DNA from: Euryarchaeota archaeon TMED117
GTDB lineage: Archaea; Thermoplasmatota; Poseidoniia; Poseidoniales; Poseidoniaceae
Direction of reading: 5' to 3'
Length of the DNA: 8,170 nucleotides
Assembly: GCA_002171315.2 (NCBI GenBank)
Contig: NHFS02000025.1
Location: forward strand, 1 to 8,170
Below the pieces are notes generated by a model. It was given only the letters and a program-made list of their open reading frames with translations. It made no database searches and was not told the origin of the DNA. Both the position numbers and the translations under genes were made by a program. Below are positions 1 through 6,379 of this stretch, piece by piece; the stretch's first letter is position 1; every line of letters begins with the position of its first letter.

Positions 1-3
1 AAC

Positions 4-1218
4 ATGGCAGGCGTCTATTGTCCGACATGCGAGGTCGGTGTAGAGGCTGCTGCTAAGTTTTGCTTGTCGTGTGGACATGACCTTCTTGTCCAAGGCCCAA
101 TCACTTCAACAGGCCACGATTTGAATCAACTCAAAGAGGTTATTCGACACCGACAAGATCTGTCAATGGCTGAAAAATTCGATATGATCGCTCGTGTTGA
201 AGAAGGAGCGAATCCAATAACACTGGGAATTGCTGCTGCTGCAGATGATGGAACCAGCATCGATATTGGACAAGCGTTCGAAGGAAGCGAAAATGAACTT
301 TCACCCAAAAAAGACCACGACTGGGGCCAATCCCCTGCTGCTAACGCTGCTGTACGGGCGGTTGTTAGAGGAACCAGTGGCTGGGATATGATTCAAGCAG
401 GTACCTTGGATATGTCCGAAGGGTTATTTCGTGGGGCGATGACACATGGAATGGATGCTTCAACTCACATTCACGACGTAGCAAGTGGAGAACATGAAGG
501 AATTGATCCTGATGCAATGCGAGCAATACCCGTCCTAAAACCTCCAAAGCGTAGTTTTTGTCCAAAATGCGGTTCTGATATCCATGCCAATACTATGCTG
601 CAATGGCGTAAATGGAGAGATTCATCCTCAGACGTTGTTTCAATGCAAATGGAAGCAGCTATGGAGACTGCCCTCATCGAAGTTGCAAGCCATTATGTCA
701 ATGTCATTCAAGCACTCAAAGATGAACGTGATGATGCCGTTGCTAGAGCGGCAAAAACAGCATCTGAAACTAATGTTGAAAGTCTTCGAGAAAAGATTGA
801 AGCAGAAGTTCGAGAAGAACTTGGAAAGGAGGAGGCTTCATCTTCAAAATCGAAACCTTCTCAAAGCAAGAAATCAGAATCAACTAAGAAAGCGGCTCCT
901 GCAAAGAAGGCGCCTAAGAAAAGCAAACCAAAATCAAGCGGGATGTTTGGTTCAAAGCGGCCGAAGAAAACCTATGAAGGCGAACCAGGCGGTAAAGCGG
1001 ATTGGTTCCTTTCAGATGCTTTAGACACTGTATATGACCCACACGGTACAGGAAAAGCAATCAAAGGAGCAACAATCTTAGCACGATCAGCAGATGGAAA
1101 CGTAAGAGTTCGAGATGTAGTTCGAGCATATGCATTGCAAGGCAAGGATGGAATTAGTGAACTTGCTTGGACAAGTCCACTTACTCAATACGTCATCGAA
1201 GCCTTCGATGAATGTTGA
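4..1218 (+). CDS. Zinc-ribbon protein with coiled-coil-like region, Lys-rich linker and C-terminal domain of unknown function
   Basis: Function not recognised. The 404-residue protein opens with a four-cysteine zinc ribbon (C6-x2-C9 and C20-x2-C23). A second CPKCG knuckle lies at 186-190, but no matching downstream CxxC follows, so the second ribbon is half or degenerate. Residues about 212-275 are highly charged and heptad-like (a possible coiled coil), followed by a low-complexity Lys/Ser/Pro/Ala linker at about 279-322. A compact C-terminal segment (about 331-404) carries DWFLSDALDTVYDP. No signal peptide or membrane helix is seen, so it is probably cytoplasmic. The basic linker could contact nucleic acid, but this is only inference. 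The ATG lies three bases from the window edge, so its ribosome site is not visible and a start further upstream cannot be excluded; the cysteine pair right after this Met makes it plausible. It is followed co-directionally by the TspO-like gene after 33 bases. Confidence 0.82.
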   Translation: MAGVYCPTCEVGVEAAAKFCLSCGHDLLVQGPITSTGHDLNQLKEVIRHRQDLSMAEKFDMIARVEEGANPITLGIAAAADDGTSIDIGQAFEGSENELSPKKDHDWGQSPAANAAVRAVVRGTSGWDMIQAGTLDMSEGLFRGAMTHGMDASTHIHDVASGEHEGIDPDAMRAIPVLKPPKRSFCPKCGSDIHANTMLQWRKWRDSSSDVVSMQMEAAMETALIEVASHYVNVIQALKDERDDAVARAAKTASETNVESLREKIEAEVREELGKEEASSSKSKPSQSKKSESTKKAAPAKKAPKKSKPKSSGMFGSKRPKKTYEGEPGGKADWFLSDALDTVYDPHGTGKAIKGATILARSADGNVRVRDVVRAYALQGKDGISELAWTSPLTQYVIEAFDEC

Positions 1219-1240
1219 ATGAACATTGGCCACGACCCCT

Positions 1241-1246
1241 GAGGTG
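1241..1246 (+). promoter_or_regulatory. Ribosome binding site deciding the TTG start of the TspO-like gene
   Basis: GAGGTG is complementary to the CACCUCC tail of the 16S rRNA seen at the right end of the window. It sits five bases before TTG at 1252. The in-frame stop TGA at 1240-1242 overlaps it and rules out any longer TspO reading frame. Confidence 0.75.
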
Positions 1247-1251
1247 TTCTA

Positions 1252-1632
1252 TTGACCTTTGATTCTGAATATGAGCCCTTCTTTACGCCTCCTGGTTGGA
1301 TCATTGGGCCGATTTGGGCAGTATTGTATTCGATGCTTGCACTCAGCATATATTACACCATAATGAATCGTGATAATTTAGAAAAATTCAATTCCATTAT
1401 TTTCTTTTTTACGACCCAACTTGCACTTAACCTACTTTGGCCAAGTGTTTTCAATTCAGCAGAGTATCTCATTTCTTTAGTTATGATCATACTCATGATT
1501 ATTTTCTCGGTCATCTATGCCTTTTTAACATTCAAAAAAGTGCCAAATGCTTCCATTCTTGTTTGGCCTTACATTGCATGGGTTAGTTTTGCTACGATAA
1601 TTAACGCAGCATATTACTTAGAATTTAGATGA
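1252..1632 (+). CDS. tspO: TspO/MBR family membrane protein, short form with four helices
   Basis: TspO (peripheral benzodiazepine receptor / tryptophan-rich sensory protein) is a membrane protein that binds porphyrins and hydrophobic ligands in bacteria and mitochondria; its role in archaea is not established. Family signatures visible here are PPGW at 13-16, GPIWAVLYSMLALSIY at 19-34, QLALNLLWPSVF at 56-67 and PYIAWVSFATIIN at 106-118. Four hydrophobic helices are seen, at about 16-38, 47-67, 73-94 and 101-122. At 126 residues it is shorter than the usual 150-165, because the first of the five canonical helices is missing: the protein begins just before the PPxW motif. The start is TTG with a good GAGGTG site, and an in-frame stop lies just upstream, so the short form is not a mis-called start. 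An older N-terminal deletion or a split gene is possible. Family assignment is firm; function is not. Confidence 0.85.
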   Translation: MTFDSEYEPFFTPPGWIIGPIWAVLYSMLALSIYYTIMNRDNLEKFNSIIFFFTTQLALNLLWPSVFNSAEYLISLVMIILMIIFSVIYAFLTFKKVPNASILVWPYIAWVSFATIINAAYYLEFR

Positions 1633-1633
1633 G

Positions 1634-1641
1634 TTTAATAT
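1634..1641 (+). promoter_or_regulatory. Possible archaeal TATA box for the SAP-domain gene
   Basis: TTTAATAT lies two bases after the TspO stop and is centred about 28 bases before the GTG at 1666. That is the spacing expected if the transcript starts at or next to the GTG (leaderless). The match is to an AT-rich consensus in AT-rich DNA, so support is modest. Confidence 0.35.
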
Positions 1642-1665
1642 CCTCATAATGAGTATGCAGGGTAT

Positions 1666-2487
1666 GTGTTCAAGTATAATCGAAATAAAGTAACTCTCAT
1701 GGATTACGAAAGGCTTACTCTCCTTGAATTGAAAACTCTATGCAGAGAACGAGGATTAAGGGTTAGCGGTAATAAAAACGAAGTAATTATTCGCCTGATG
1801 GAACATGATGAAGGATTAGTTCCTCAGTACCAGCAACAGACACAACCTCAAAATCAACAACAATACATGCAAACGCCTCAACAAATTATTCACATTACTC
1901 AAAGTGGTGGAACGACAGGTTTTGCACAAGCTATCGGATCATTAATCATCATATATGGTATCTTTAGAATCGGAATGGCGATGTTCTTTTCAGCCTTTGA
2001 TGAGGAAGTATTTCTGTTTGAATCCTTACTTGCGTGGGGAATAGGATTCCTCTACGTTATTGGAGGAGTGATTACAATATTAGGGTATAGAAATGGGATG
2101 TTTTTGACATTAGCGACATTAATTATTTCTGGAAGCCTTTCAATAATGTACCATGATGAATGGAGTCCACTCTCAGTTGGTCTTGATGGAACACTCCCCA
2201 TATCCTGGTCTCTCATGTGCTCCTTTACCTGCTCAGTGATTGTAGGCATACCATTGCTTGCTGAATTCAATAATCTCAAGCCAGGCTGGCCTTTAGAGAA
2301 TTCAGGAGGTTATCCTATAAAGTCACATCCAGATGGACAAAAGCGAGCCTCTCAGAGTCGTTCAGCGGTTCAAGATGACGACAAGGTTCTTCTTGAGTGC
2401 CCTTATTGTTCTGCTCATTTCAATGTAAAAGCAGGGACTTCTGGAACTGCAACATGCCCTGCATGCAAAAAGAAAGTGTCTGTCTGA
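1666..2487 (+). CDS. SAP-domain, four-helix membrane protein with C-terminal zinc ribbon
   Basis: Function unknown. Residues 14-48 fit a SAP motif (LTLLELKTLCRERGL, then SGNKNEVIIRL), a helix-turn-helix-like fold usually tied to nucleic-acid binding. A Gln-rich linker follows at 53-79, then four hydrophobic segments (about 86-108, 120-141, 143-162, 180-200), and a C-terminal zinc ribbon with C245-x2-C248 and C264-x2-C267. This is an integral membrane protein with small soluble domains at both ends, possibly on the cytoplasmic side. The start is uncertain. GTG at 1666 has a TATA-like box at leaderless distance; ATG at 1699 would begin directly at the SAP domain but has no ribosome site. It converges on the thiolase gene with only 13 bases between stops. 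Its membrane part resembles the protein at 5640-6296 (four helices after a PQQII-containing linker). Confidence 0.82.
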   Translation: MFKYNRNKVTLMDYERLTLLELKTLCRERGLRVSGNKNEVIIRLMEHDEGLVPQYQQQTQPQNQQQYMQTPQQIIHITQSGGTTGFAQAIGSLIIIYGIFRIGMAMFFSAFDEEVFLFESLLAWGIGFLYVIGGVITILGYRNGMFLTLATLIISGSLSIMYHDEWSPLSVGLDGTLPISWSLMCSFTCSVIVGIPLLAEFNNLKPGWPLENSGGYPIKSHPDGQKRASQSRSAVQDDDKVLLECPYCSAHFNVKAGTSGTATCPACKKKVSV

Positions 2488-2490
2488 AGA

Positions 2491-2515
2491 ATTGTTTCTC
2501 TCAAAGAGATTCAAT
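2491..2515. terminator. Weak hairpin between convergent genes, possible bidirectional terminator
   Basis: ATTG and CAAT at the ends pair, as do TTCTCT-side and AGAGA-side bases (2497-2500 with 2506-2509), separated by a 2x2 internal mismatch and closing a short loop. It spans the 13-base gap between the SAP-protein stop and the thiolase stop and reaches into the last thiolase codons. The stem is weak and T-runs are short, so this is a suggestion from position more than from strength. Confidence 0.25.
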
Positions 2516-3727
2516 TACAAGCGCAATACCTTGTCCACCACCTATACAGGCGGTTGCAATCCCATATTTGCCACCAGAACGCTTCAATTGATGAGCAAGT
2601 GTCAAGGTAAGGCGAGTTCCTGTAGCTGCAAGAGGATGCCCTAGTCCGACTGCTCCACCGTTGACGTTGACCTTATCGATATCTAAGCCGAGTTCTTTAA
2701 CGCAAGCAACTGCTTGACCTGCGAACGCTTCATTAATTTCCCAAAGATCAATGTCATCAACTGAAAGGCCGGTTCGTTCCAAAGCCTTTCTTGATGCAGG
2801 TACTGGACCATATGCCATGATTGCTGGCTCCAATCCTACAATGCCCCATCCTACGAGTCTCGCAAGTGGCGCATCCCCATCTGCTGCTGCTTGAGAAGCG
2901 GACTTGATGACAACTGCTGCCGCACCATCAACAATTCCAGATGCGTTTCCTGCAGTAACCAGGGAATCAGGTCCAAATGCTGTAGGGAGTTTTGCCAACG
3001 ATTCTTCCGAAGTATTGTGGACAACGTGATCCTCGTCTTTAGCCGTGATAATGGTCTCACCTCTTCGTGATTTAATGACAACATCAACAATCTCTTCTTC
3101 AAAGACTCCATTCTCTATAGAAGCCAGGACTCTTTGATGTGAACGGGCTGCAAATGCATCTGTTTCTTCACGCGTAACACCTTTTCTAGCACAGATTTCA
3201 TCGCTTGTTTGAGCCATATATTTTCCACACGTCATATCCTGGAGATTCGTCATCATGTAATCCTCTACGGGAGGAGAACGACCGAGTTTCCATCCATCGC
3301 GAGCACCGCGAAGTACGTGAGGCGCTTGTGAAAGGTTCTCCATACCACCTGCAACAACTGTTGATGCTTCATCGAGCATGATCATCTGAGCACCCGTTAC
3401 AATCGACTGTATACCTGAACCACAGATACGAGAGAGTGTTAGCATAGGCACTTCTTGTGGAATACCGGCTTTCAAACCTGCATGTCGAGCGCCATAGATT
3501 GATTGTGAACATGTTTGAAGAGCGTAACCCATTACAACATGGTCAACGTTTGAAGGATCTGTGTTGGTCTTTTCAAGAGCTCCTTGAATAGCAATCGCTC
3601 CCAATTCTTGAGCACTTACAGACTTGAGAAGTCCACCTTGCTTCCCATCTCCACGCTTTCCTCCAACCCATTCACAAAACGGTGTTCGAGCGCCGCCAAC
3701 CAGTACTACATCTTCTGCCATGAACAT
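2501..3727 (-). CDS. Acetyl-CoA acetyltransferase (thiolase), bacterial type
   Basis: A type II thiolase of 408 residues, catalysing reversible condensation of two acetyl-CoA to acetoacetyl-CoA or thiolytic cleavage of 3-ketoacyl-CoA. The nucleophilic cysteine is C102 in LSRICGSGIQS. MENLSQAPHVLRGAR follows at 129-143, NEAF is at 332-335, the active-site histidine is H364 in GLGHPLAATGTR, and the second cysteine is C394 in ACIGGGQG. Length and motifs match complete bacterial-style enzymes (about 390-410). The archaeal mevalonate-type thiolase normally neighbours HMG-CoA synthase and a DUF35 protein; neither is here, so a fatty-acid or acetoacetyl-CoA role is more likely (inference). The first ATG (3727) gives MFMAEDVV; the ATG two codons later (3721) fits family N-termini equally well. 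Neither has a clear ribosome site. It is the last gene of the minus-strand run, 39 bases after the GIDE-domain gene, with a palindrome touching the start codon. Confidence 0.95.
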   Translation of the reverse strand: MFMAEDVVLVGGARTPFCEWVGGKRGDGKQGGLLKSVSAQELGAIAIQGALEKTNTDPSNVDHVVMGYALQTCSQSIYGARHAGLKAGIPQEVPMLTLSRICGSGIQSIVTGAQMIMLDEASTVVAGGMENLSQAPHVLRGARDGWKLGRSPPVEDYMMTNLQDMTCGKYMAQTSDEICARKGVTREETDAFAARSHQRVLASIENGVFEEEIVDVVIKSRRGETIITAKDEDHVVHNTSEESLAKLPTAFGPDSLVTAGNASGIVDGAAAVVIKSASQAAADGDAPLARLVGWGIVGLEPAIMAYGPVPASRKALERTGLSVDDIDLWEINEAFAGQAVACVKELGLDIDKVNVNGGAVGLGHPLAATGTRLTLTLAHQLKRSGGKYGIATACIGGGQGIALVIESL

Positions 3728-3742
3728 CCGAGTTCAACTCGG
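3728..3742. repeat. Perfect 15-base palindrome abutting the thiolase start
   Basis: CCGAGTT and AACTCGG flank a single central base. As DNA this could be an operator for a dimeric repressor. As minus-strand RNA it would fold into a five-pair CCGAG/CUCGG stem with a UUGAA loop that ends directly at the ATG at 3727, and could affect translation start. No regulator gene is nearby to name. Confidence 0.5.
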
Positions 3743-3766
3743 GTCATCAAGGATACGCTTGAATGA

Positions 3767-5119
3767 TTAGAGATTCATCAAGGAAATGACGATACCACCA
3801 ATGGTTAAACAAAGCGGAACAATCATGACCTCAAATGCTGAACGCATCTTCCCAAGATTAGCCAATTCTGAACCTCTGTGTAGTGTTGCTTTGATACCTG
3901 GCGCATCCTCACCAACGACTTCCAACAAAGTATTCTGCAGTGTTCCGTCAAGGCCTTCATTTTGAACATCTTCCTGAGGACGACTACGAGTCGTGCCAAG
4001 AATGTATACTGGATTTCCAACACGAAGAGCATACACTGTCCATCGATGCTTCCGTACGTCTCCGCCAGTAAACAGACGAGCTGCAAATTCAGCGCCAAGT
4101 TCTTTTCGCAAACTATCTGCATGGTTCGATTCCCATCTTCGAAGATAATTACCGAGATCTGCTCTCTTGAACGTCGTAGGTTTTACGAGAATCCCTCCAG
4201 TCCCATCATTGAGAATAAAAGGGACTGCTCCACTATCTGAACGAACCTCGTGCCAATGGCATTCTGTCTTTGTATTCCCTTCACTATCAGTTGTTGTTTT
4301 ACAAATTTTAACCTCGTATTGCCAATTAAATTGTACACAATTCGGTATGACTCTATTTGGATGGCCATCAACAACGACTCTCAAAACACCTGCTCTTGAG
4401 GGACGGACTTGACCGACCAATTCAGGGTTTCCAACTGCCACTGAACGAACAAGGCTCGTTGGCGTATCTGCCATCTGTCGTTGCATCTTATACTGAAAGT
4501 ATCCAAGTAATGTCCAAATGAAACCTACGCCCAAAACAATGTAGGCAATCCAAGTAAAGTCCTCGGCTTCTGATACTGTCCCATCAGCTGTTTCAACCGT
4601 TGCATTTGGAGGGTCTGAAATGAAGATACCTGCAGCAATGCACACTCCAATTACAAATGCAATCATCATCACACCATAGGTCGAGAAAACTGCCGGCCTG
4701 GGAGTCCCTACATTCACTGGATGTTCTGGCAATGGACTTCCATCACCATGTGGTAGATATTGGTCTTGATTCCATGAAGCTGGGCCTGGAGCAGGTAGAA
4801 TCCAATCGCTAGGGTCGGTAGTTGGGGTAAAGGTTGATCGCCCCATCCACCATGAGTCAATCGAGAATCCCTTCTCCAAAGCCTCGGCCTCGAGAGATTC
4901 AGCCTGAGGTGCATTCTTTCTCACTTTGTGAAGGTCGGCTTCTAGAGAACCAGGAGAGCATAACGCGATGATAAGAATCCCTACAAGAGAGATAAGCGGA
5001 TTCAAAATTCCTGCAAGAACCAAGAGTACTCCAATTACCCAACCAATCCAACCTCTCCAAGTGTAAGGTAATGTTAGTTGAAAGAGTCCTCTATCCAGAC
5101 TCATGTCCTTAATGTCCAT
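3767..5119 (-). CDS. Multi-spanning membrane protein with GIDE (MUL1/MAPL-like) domain
   Basis: A 450-residue membrane protein. Hydrophobic segments lie at about 23-54 (a helical hairpin), 144-167, 188-209 and 429-449. Between the fourth and last segments, residues about 219-370 resemble the GIDE/BAM domain of mitochondrial MUL1/MAPL: a TPTSLVRSVAVGNPELVGQV lead-in, C261 and FNWQYEV, then W289 and PFILNDGTGGILVKP at 300-314. The eukaryotic proteins carry a C-terminal RING ligase domain; none is present here, so no ubiquitin-ligase activity should be assumed. The loop at about 55-143 is hydrophilic and Pro/Trp-rich. The ATG at 5119 lacks a ribosome site; a second ATG at 5104 is possible. It lies 40 bases after yjbQ and 39 before thiolase on the same strand, so is probably co-transcribed. 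The domain call rests on motif memory and is moderately sure; its cellular role is unknown. Confidence 0.8.
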   Translation of the reverse strand: MDIKDMSLDRGLFQLTLPYTWRGWIGWVIGVLLVLAGILNPLISLVGILIIALCSPGSLEADLHKVRKNAPQAESLEAEALEKGFSIDSWWMGRSTFTPTTDPSDWILPAPGPASWNQDQYLPHGDGSPLPEHPVNVGTPRPAVFSTYGVMMIAFVIGVCIAAGIFISDPPNATVETADGTVSEAEDFTWIAYIVLGVGFIWTLLGYFQYKMQRQMADTPTSLVRSVAVGNPELVGQVRPSRAGVLRVVVDGHPNRVIPNCVQFNWQYEVKICKTTTDSEGNTKTECHWHEVRSDSGAVPFILNDGTGGILVKPTTFKRADLGNYLRRWESNHADSLRKELGAEFAARLFTGGDVRKHRWTVYALRVGNPVYILGTTRSRPQEDVQNEGLDGTLQNTLLEVVGEDAPGIKATLHRGSELANLGKMRSAFEVMIVPLCLTIGGIVISLMNL

Positions 5120-5159
5120 AGATAACGCTAGGAGTCTCGGTTTAAGTTAGTAACGAACG

Positions 5160-5627
5160 TTATTCACGTTGAATACCAATGACCTTGACGAGAATTCGTT
5201 TAGGTCTTTGTCCGTCAAATTCGGCATAATGAATTTGCTCCCAGGTGCCGAGATGTAATCTTCCATTTTGAACAGGCATTGTTACTTGCTGCCCAAGTAA
5301 TTGACGCTTTAGATGAGCGTCGCCGTTATCCTCACCAGTTCGATGATGTTGATATTCTGGACCGTTACGACCATCTTTGCCATGATAAGGAGCTACTTTT
5401 TCTAACCATTCCATTATGTCATGGTGAAGACCTCTCTCAAGATCGTTTACGTAACATGATGCAGTGATGTGCATCGGATTGACTAAAACAAGACCATCAA
5501 CTACGTTGCTTTCAGCAACAATTTTTTCCACCTCTTCGGTGATGCACAATATCTGATACCGTTCCTGTGTCTGTATGGTTAGTTCTTCAACATAGGTGCA
5601 AAATTGGCCTACGTTTCTTTTGCCCAA
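5160..5627 (-). CDS. yjbQ: YjbQ / UPF0047 family protein
   Basis: The family is a small beta-sheet protein found in all domains; E. coli YjbQ has weak thiamin-phosphate synthase activity, and the true function is unsettled. Signatures seen in the 155 residues are MHITAS at 52-57, H69, NGDAHL at 101-106, GRLHLGTWEQI at 122-132 and EFDGQR at 136-141. The usual LGTWQ is LGTWE here. Typical length is 130-140, so about 12 extra N-terminal residues precede the region that normally starts the family (VEELTIQTQERY). No ATG or GTG fits. TTG at 5627 is preceded by GGAAGTG with a five-base spacer, the same arrangement as the TspO-like gene, so this start is favoured. The ribosome site begins directly after the stop of the upstream membrane-protein gene (12-base gap), suggesting translation coupled to it within the minus-strand operon. 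Confidence 0.9.
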   Translation of the reverse strand: MGKRNVGQFCTYVEELTIQTQERYQILCITEEVEKIVAESNVVDGLVLVNPMHITASCYVNDLERGLHHDIMEWLEKVAPYHGKDGRNGPEYQHHRTGEDNGDAHLKRQLLGQQVTMPVQNGRLHLGTWEQIHYAEFDGQRPKRILVKVIGIQRE

Positions 5628-5632
5628 TACAG

Positions 5633-5639
5633 CACTTCC
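5633..5639 (-). promoter_or_regulatory. Ribosome binding site deciding the TTG start of yjbQ
   Basis: On the minus strand GGAAGTG differs at one base from GGAGGTG, the complement of the 16S tail. It lies five bases before TTG at 5627 and begins at the base after the TAA of the preceding gene (5640-5642). Confidence 0.65.
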
Positions 5640-6296
5640 TTATTCTTGTTGTAGCACGTCATTTGCCCATTCAACTTGATTCACTTTCTTCTGATTGCTC
5701 GGTTCCATGAAAGCATTGTTTACCATTAATGGGATTGCTGCAAGCAGGCCACAAATCGCATTGCAAAACAATTGACCACCAATTGCGATTCCAAGGAACA
5801 GATTTTTGTTTACTTCTTGGCCGTCTGGTGCATCTGGCATTGGCTCAAAAAAGGCCATAACAATACCAAGAACCAATCCAACGGAAAGAAGTATCCAGGT
5901 AAGATGAACTCCAAACTTTTGGCGATTTGTTATTGCATAGCCTCCATAAATAAAGCCAAGTCCAAAGGCTATCGAAAGGAGACTGAATAGATAATCATAC
6001 CATTCCATGGTTGTATCAACCTGACTCGCCTCTGGAAGAAGATCGTTTATGAAAGCACCACCGATGGTCGATAATATCTGCAATCCACCCCAAATTATGA
6101 CAAAAACTCCAATCACATTAGGTGCTGAACTGGGTTGCTGCATCATAATCATTTGATGCTGAGTACCTATGATTTGCTGAGGCATACCTGTAATCATTAC
6201 TGATTCAGATGGTTGATTATCCGAAATCATCATACTAGGAATCGATTTGTCTTGCTCAGATTCAACATTTGCCCAAAAGTCATCCTTCTCTTCCAT
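5640..6296 (-). CDS. Four-helix membrane protein with Gln/Met-rich linker, function unknown
   Basis: Not assigned to a known family. The 218-residue protein has an acidic N-terminal cytoplasmic-looking tail, a Gln/Met-rich low-complexity linker (about 34-56, including PQQII at 39-43) and four hydrophobic segments at about 61-82, 103-123, 128-149 and 165-192, ending in a polar tail (196-218). There is no signal peptide. Order and spacing of the helices, the preceding PQQII, and short matches such as GFIYGG against GFLYVIGG and AIPL against GIPL suggest that it shares a membrane domain with the SAP/zinc-ribbon protein at 1666-2487, but it lacks both SAP and zinc ribbon. The ATG at 6296 has no ribosome site but has a TATA-like box at the right distance for a leaderless message. 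It is the first gene of the probable minus-strand operon and is divergent from the NAD kinase gene. Confidence 0.85.
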   Translation of the reverse strand: MEEKDDFWANVESEQDKSIPSMMISDNQPSESVMITGMPQQIIGTQHQMIMMQQPSSAPNVIGVFVIIWGGLQILSTIGGAFINDLLPEASQVDTTMEWYDYLFSLLSIAFGLGFIYGGYAITNRQKFGVHLTWILLSVGLVLGIVMAFFEPMPDAPDGQEVNKNLFLGIAIGGQLFCNAICGLLAAIPLMVNNAFMEPSNQKKVNQVEWANDVLQQE

Positions 6297-6316
6297 GATG
6301 TTACCACATACTGGGT

Positions 6317-6328
6317 GATTTATGAATC
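6317..6328 (-). promoter_or_regulatory. TATA-like box for the minus-strand operon
   Basis: The minus strand reads GATTCATAAATC, centred about 26 bases upstream of the ATG at 6296. This is the TATA position expected for a leaderless archaeal transcript, and it agrees with the missing ribosome site. The element is nearly symmetrical (GATT/AATC ends), so it could also drive plus-strand transcription toward the NAD kinase gene. Confidence 0.45.
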
Positions 6329-6330
6329 AT

Positions 6331-6355
6331 CGGTCTTCTTCAAGAAGGAAGACCG
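6331..6355 (+). repeat. Inverted repeat (hairpin) in the divergent intergenic region
   Basis: CGGTCTTC (6331-6338) pairs with GAAGACCG (6348-6355). On plus-strand RNA the stem extends through a U-G pair (6339/6347) and a U-A pair (6340/6346) to ten pairs with a five-base loop. It ends 15 bases before the NAD kinase ribosome site and lies beyond the TATA-like box of the divergent operon. It could be an operator or a 5' leader hairpin of the NAD kinase message. Confidence 0.55.
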
Positions 6356-6370
6356 ACTCGCTTTGTATGG

Positions 6371-6377
6371 GGAGATG
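6371..6377 (+). promoter_or_regulatory. Ribosome binding site of the NAD kinase gene
   Basis: GGAGATG, one base off GGAGGTG, lies immediately before ATG at 6380. Its GGAG core leaves five bases to the start codon. It supports translation from a leadered message, in contrast to the divergent gene. Confidence 0.55.
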
Positions 6378-6379
6378 GC

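Noticed and set aside
584..1024. 146-codon plus-strand reading frame rich in Lys, Arg and Leu
   Set aside because: It lies wholly inside the zinc-ribbon gene in another frame; its composition comes from frame-shifted reading of the Lys/Ser linker, and it has no ribosome site.
2850..3111. 86-codon minus-strand frame inside thiolase
   Set aside because: It is an alternate frame of a gene whose active-site motifs are intact; no start signal.
3823..4412. Several open frames on both strands within the GIDE-domain gene
   Set aside because: All are overlapped by the long minus-strand frame with clear membrane helices and a domain signature; they show no family motifs.
3767..5119. Ubiquitin-ligase function for the GIDE-domain protein
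   Set aside because: No RING cysteine/histidine pattern follows the domain; the C-terminus is a single membrane segment.
5140..5150. Possible TATA box (minus strand CTAACTTAAAC) upstream of the GIDE-domain gene
   Set aside because: The match is poor, and the gene sits 40 bases behind yjbQ on the same strand, so co-transcription is simpler.
5151..5162. TAACG-AA-CGTTA inverted repeat at the end of yjbQ
   Set aside because: Five-base arms with a two-base spacer that overlap a stop codon; too short to separate from chance.
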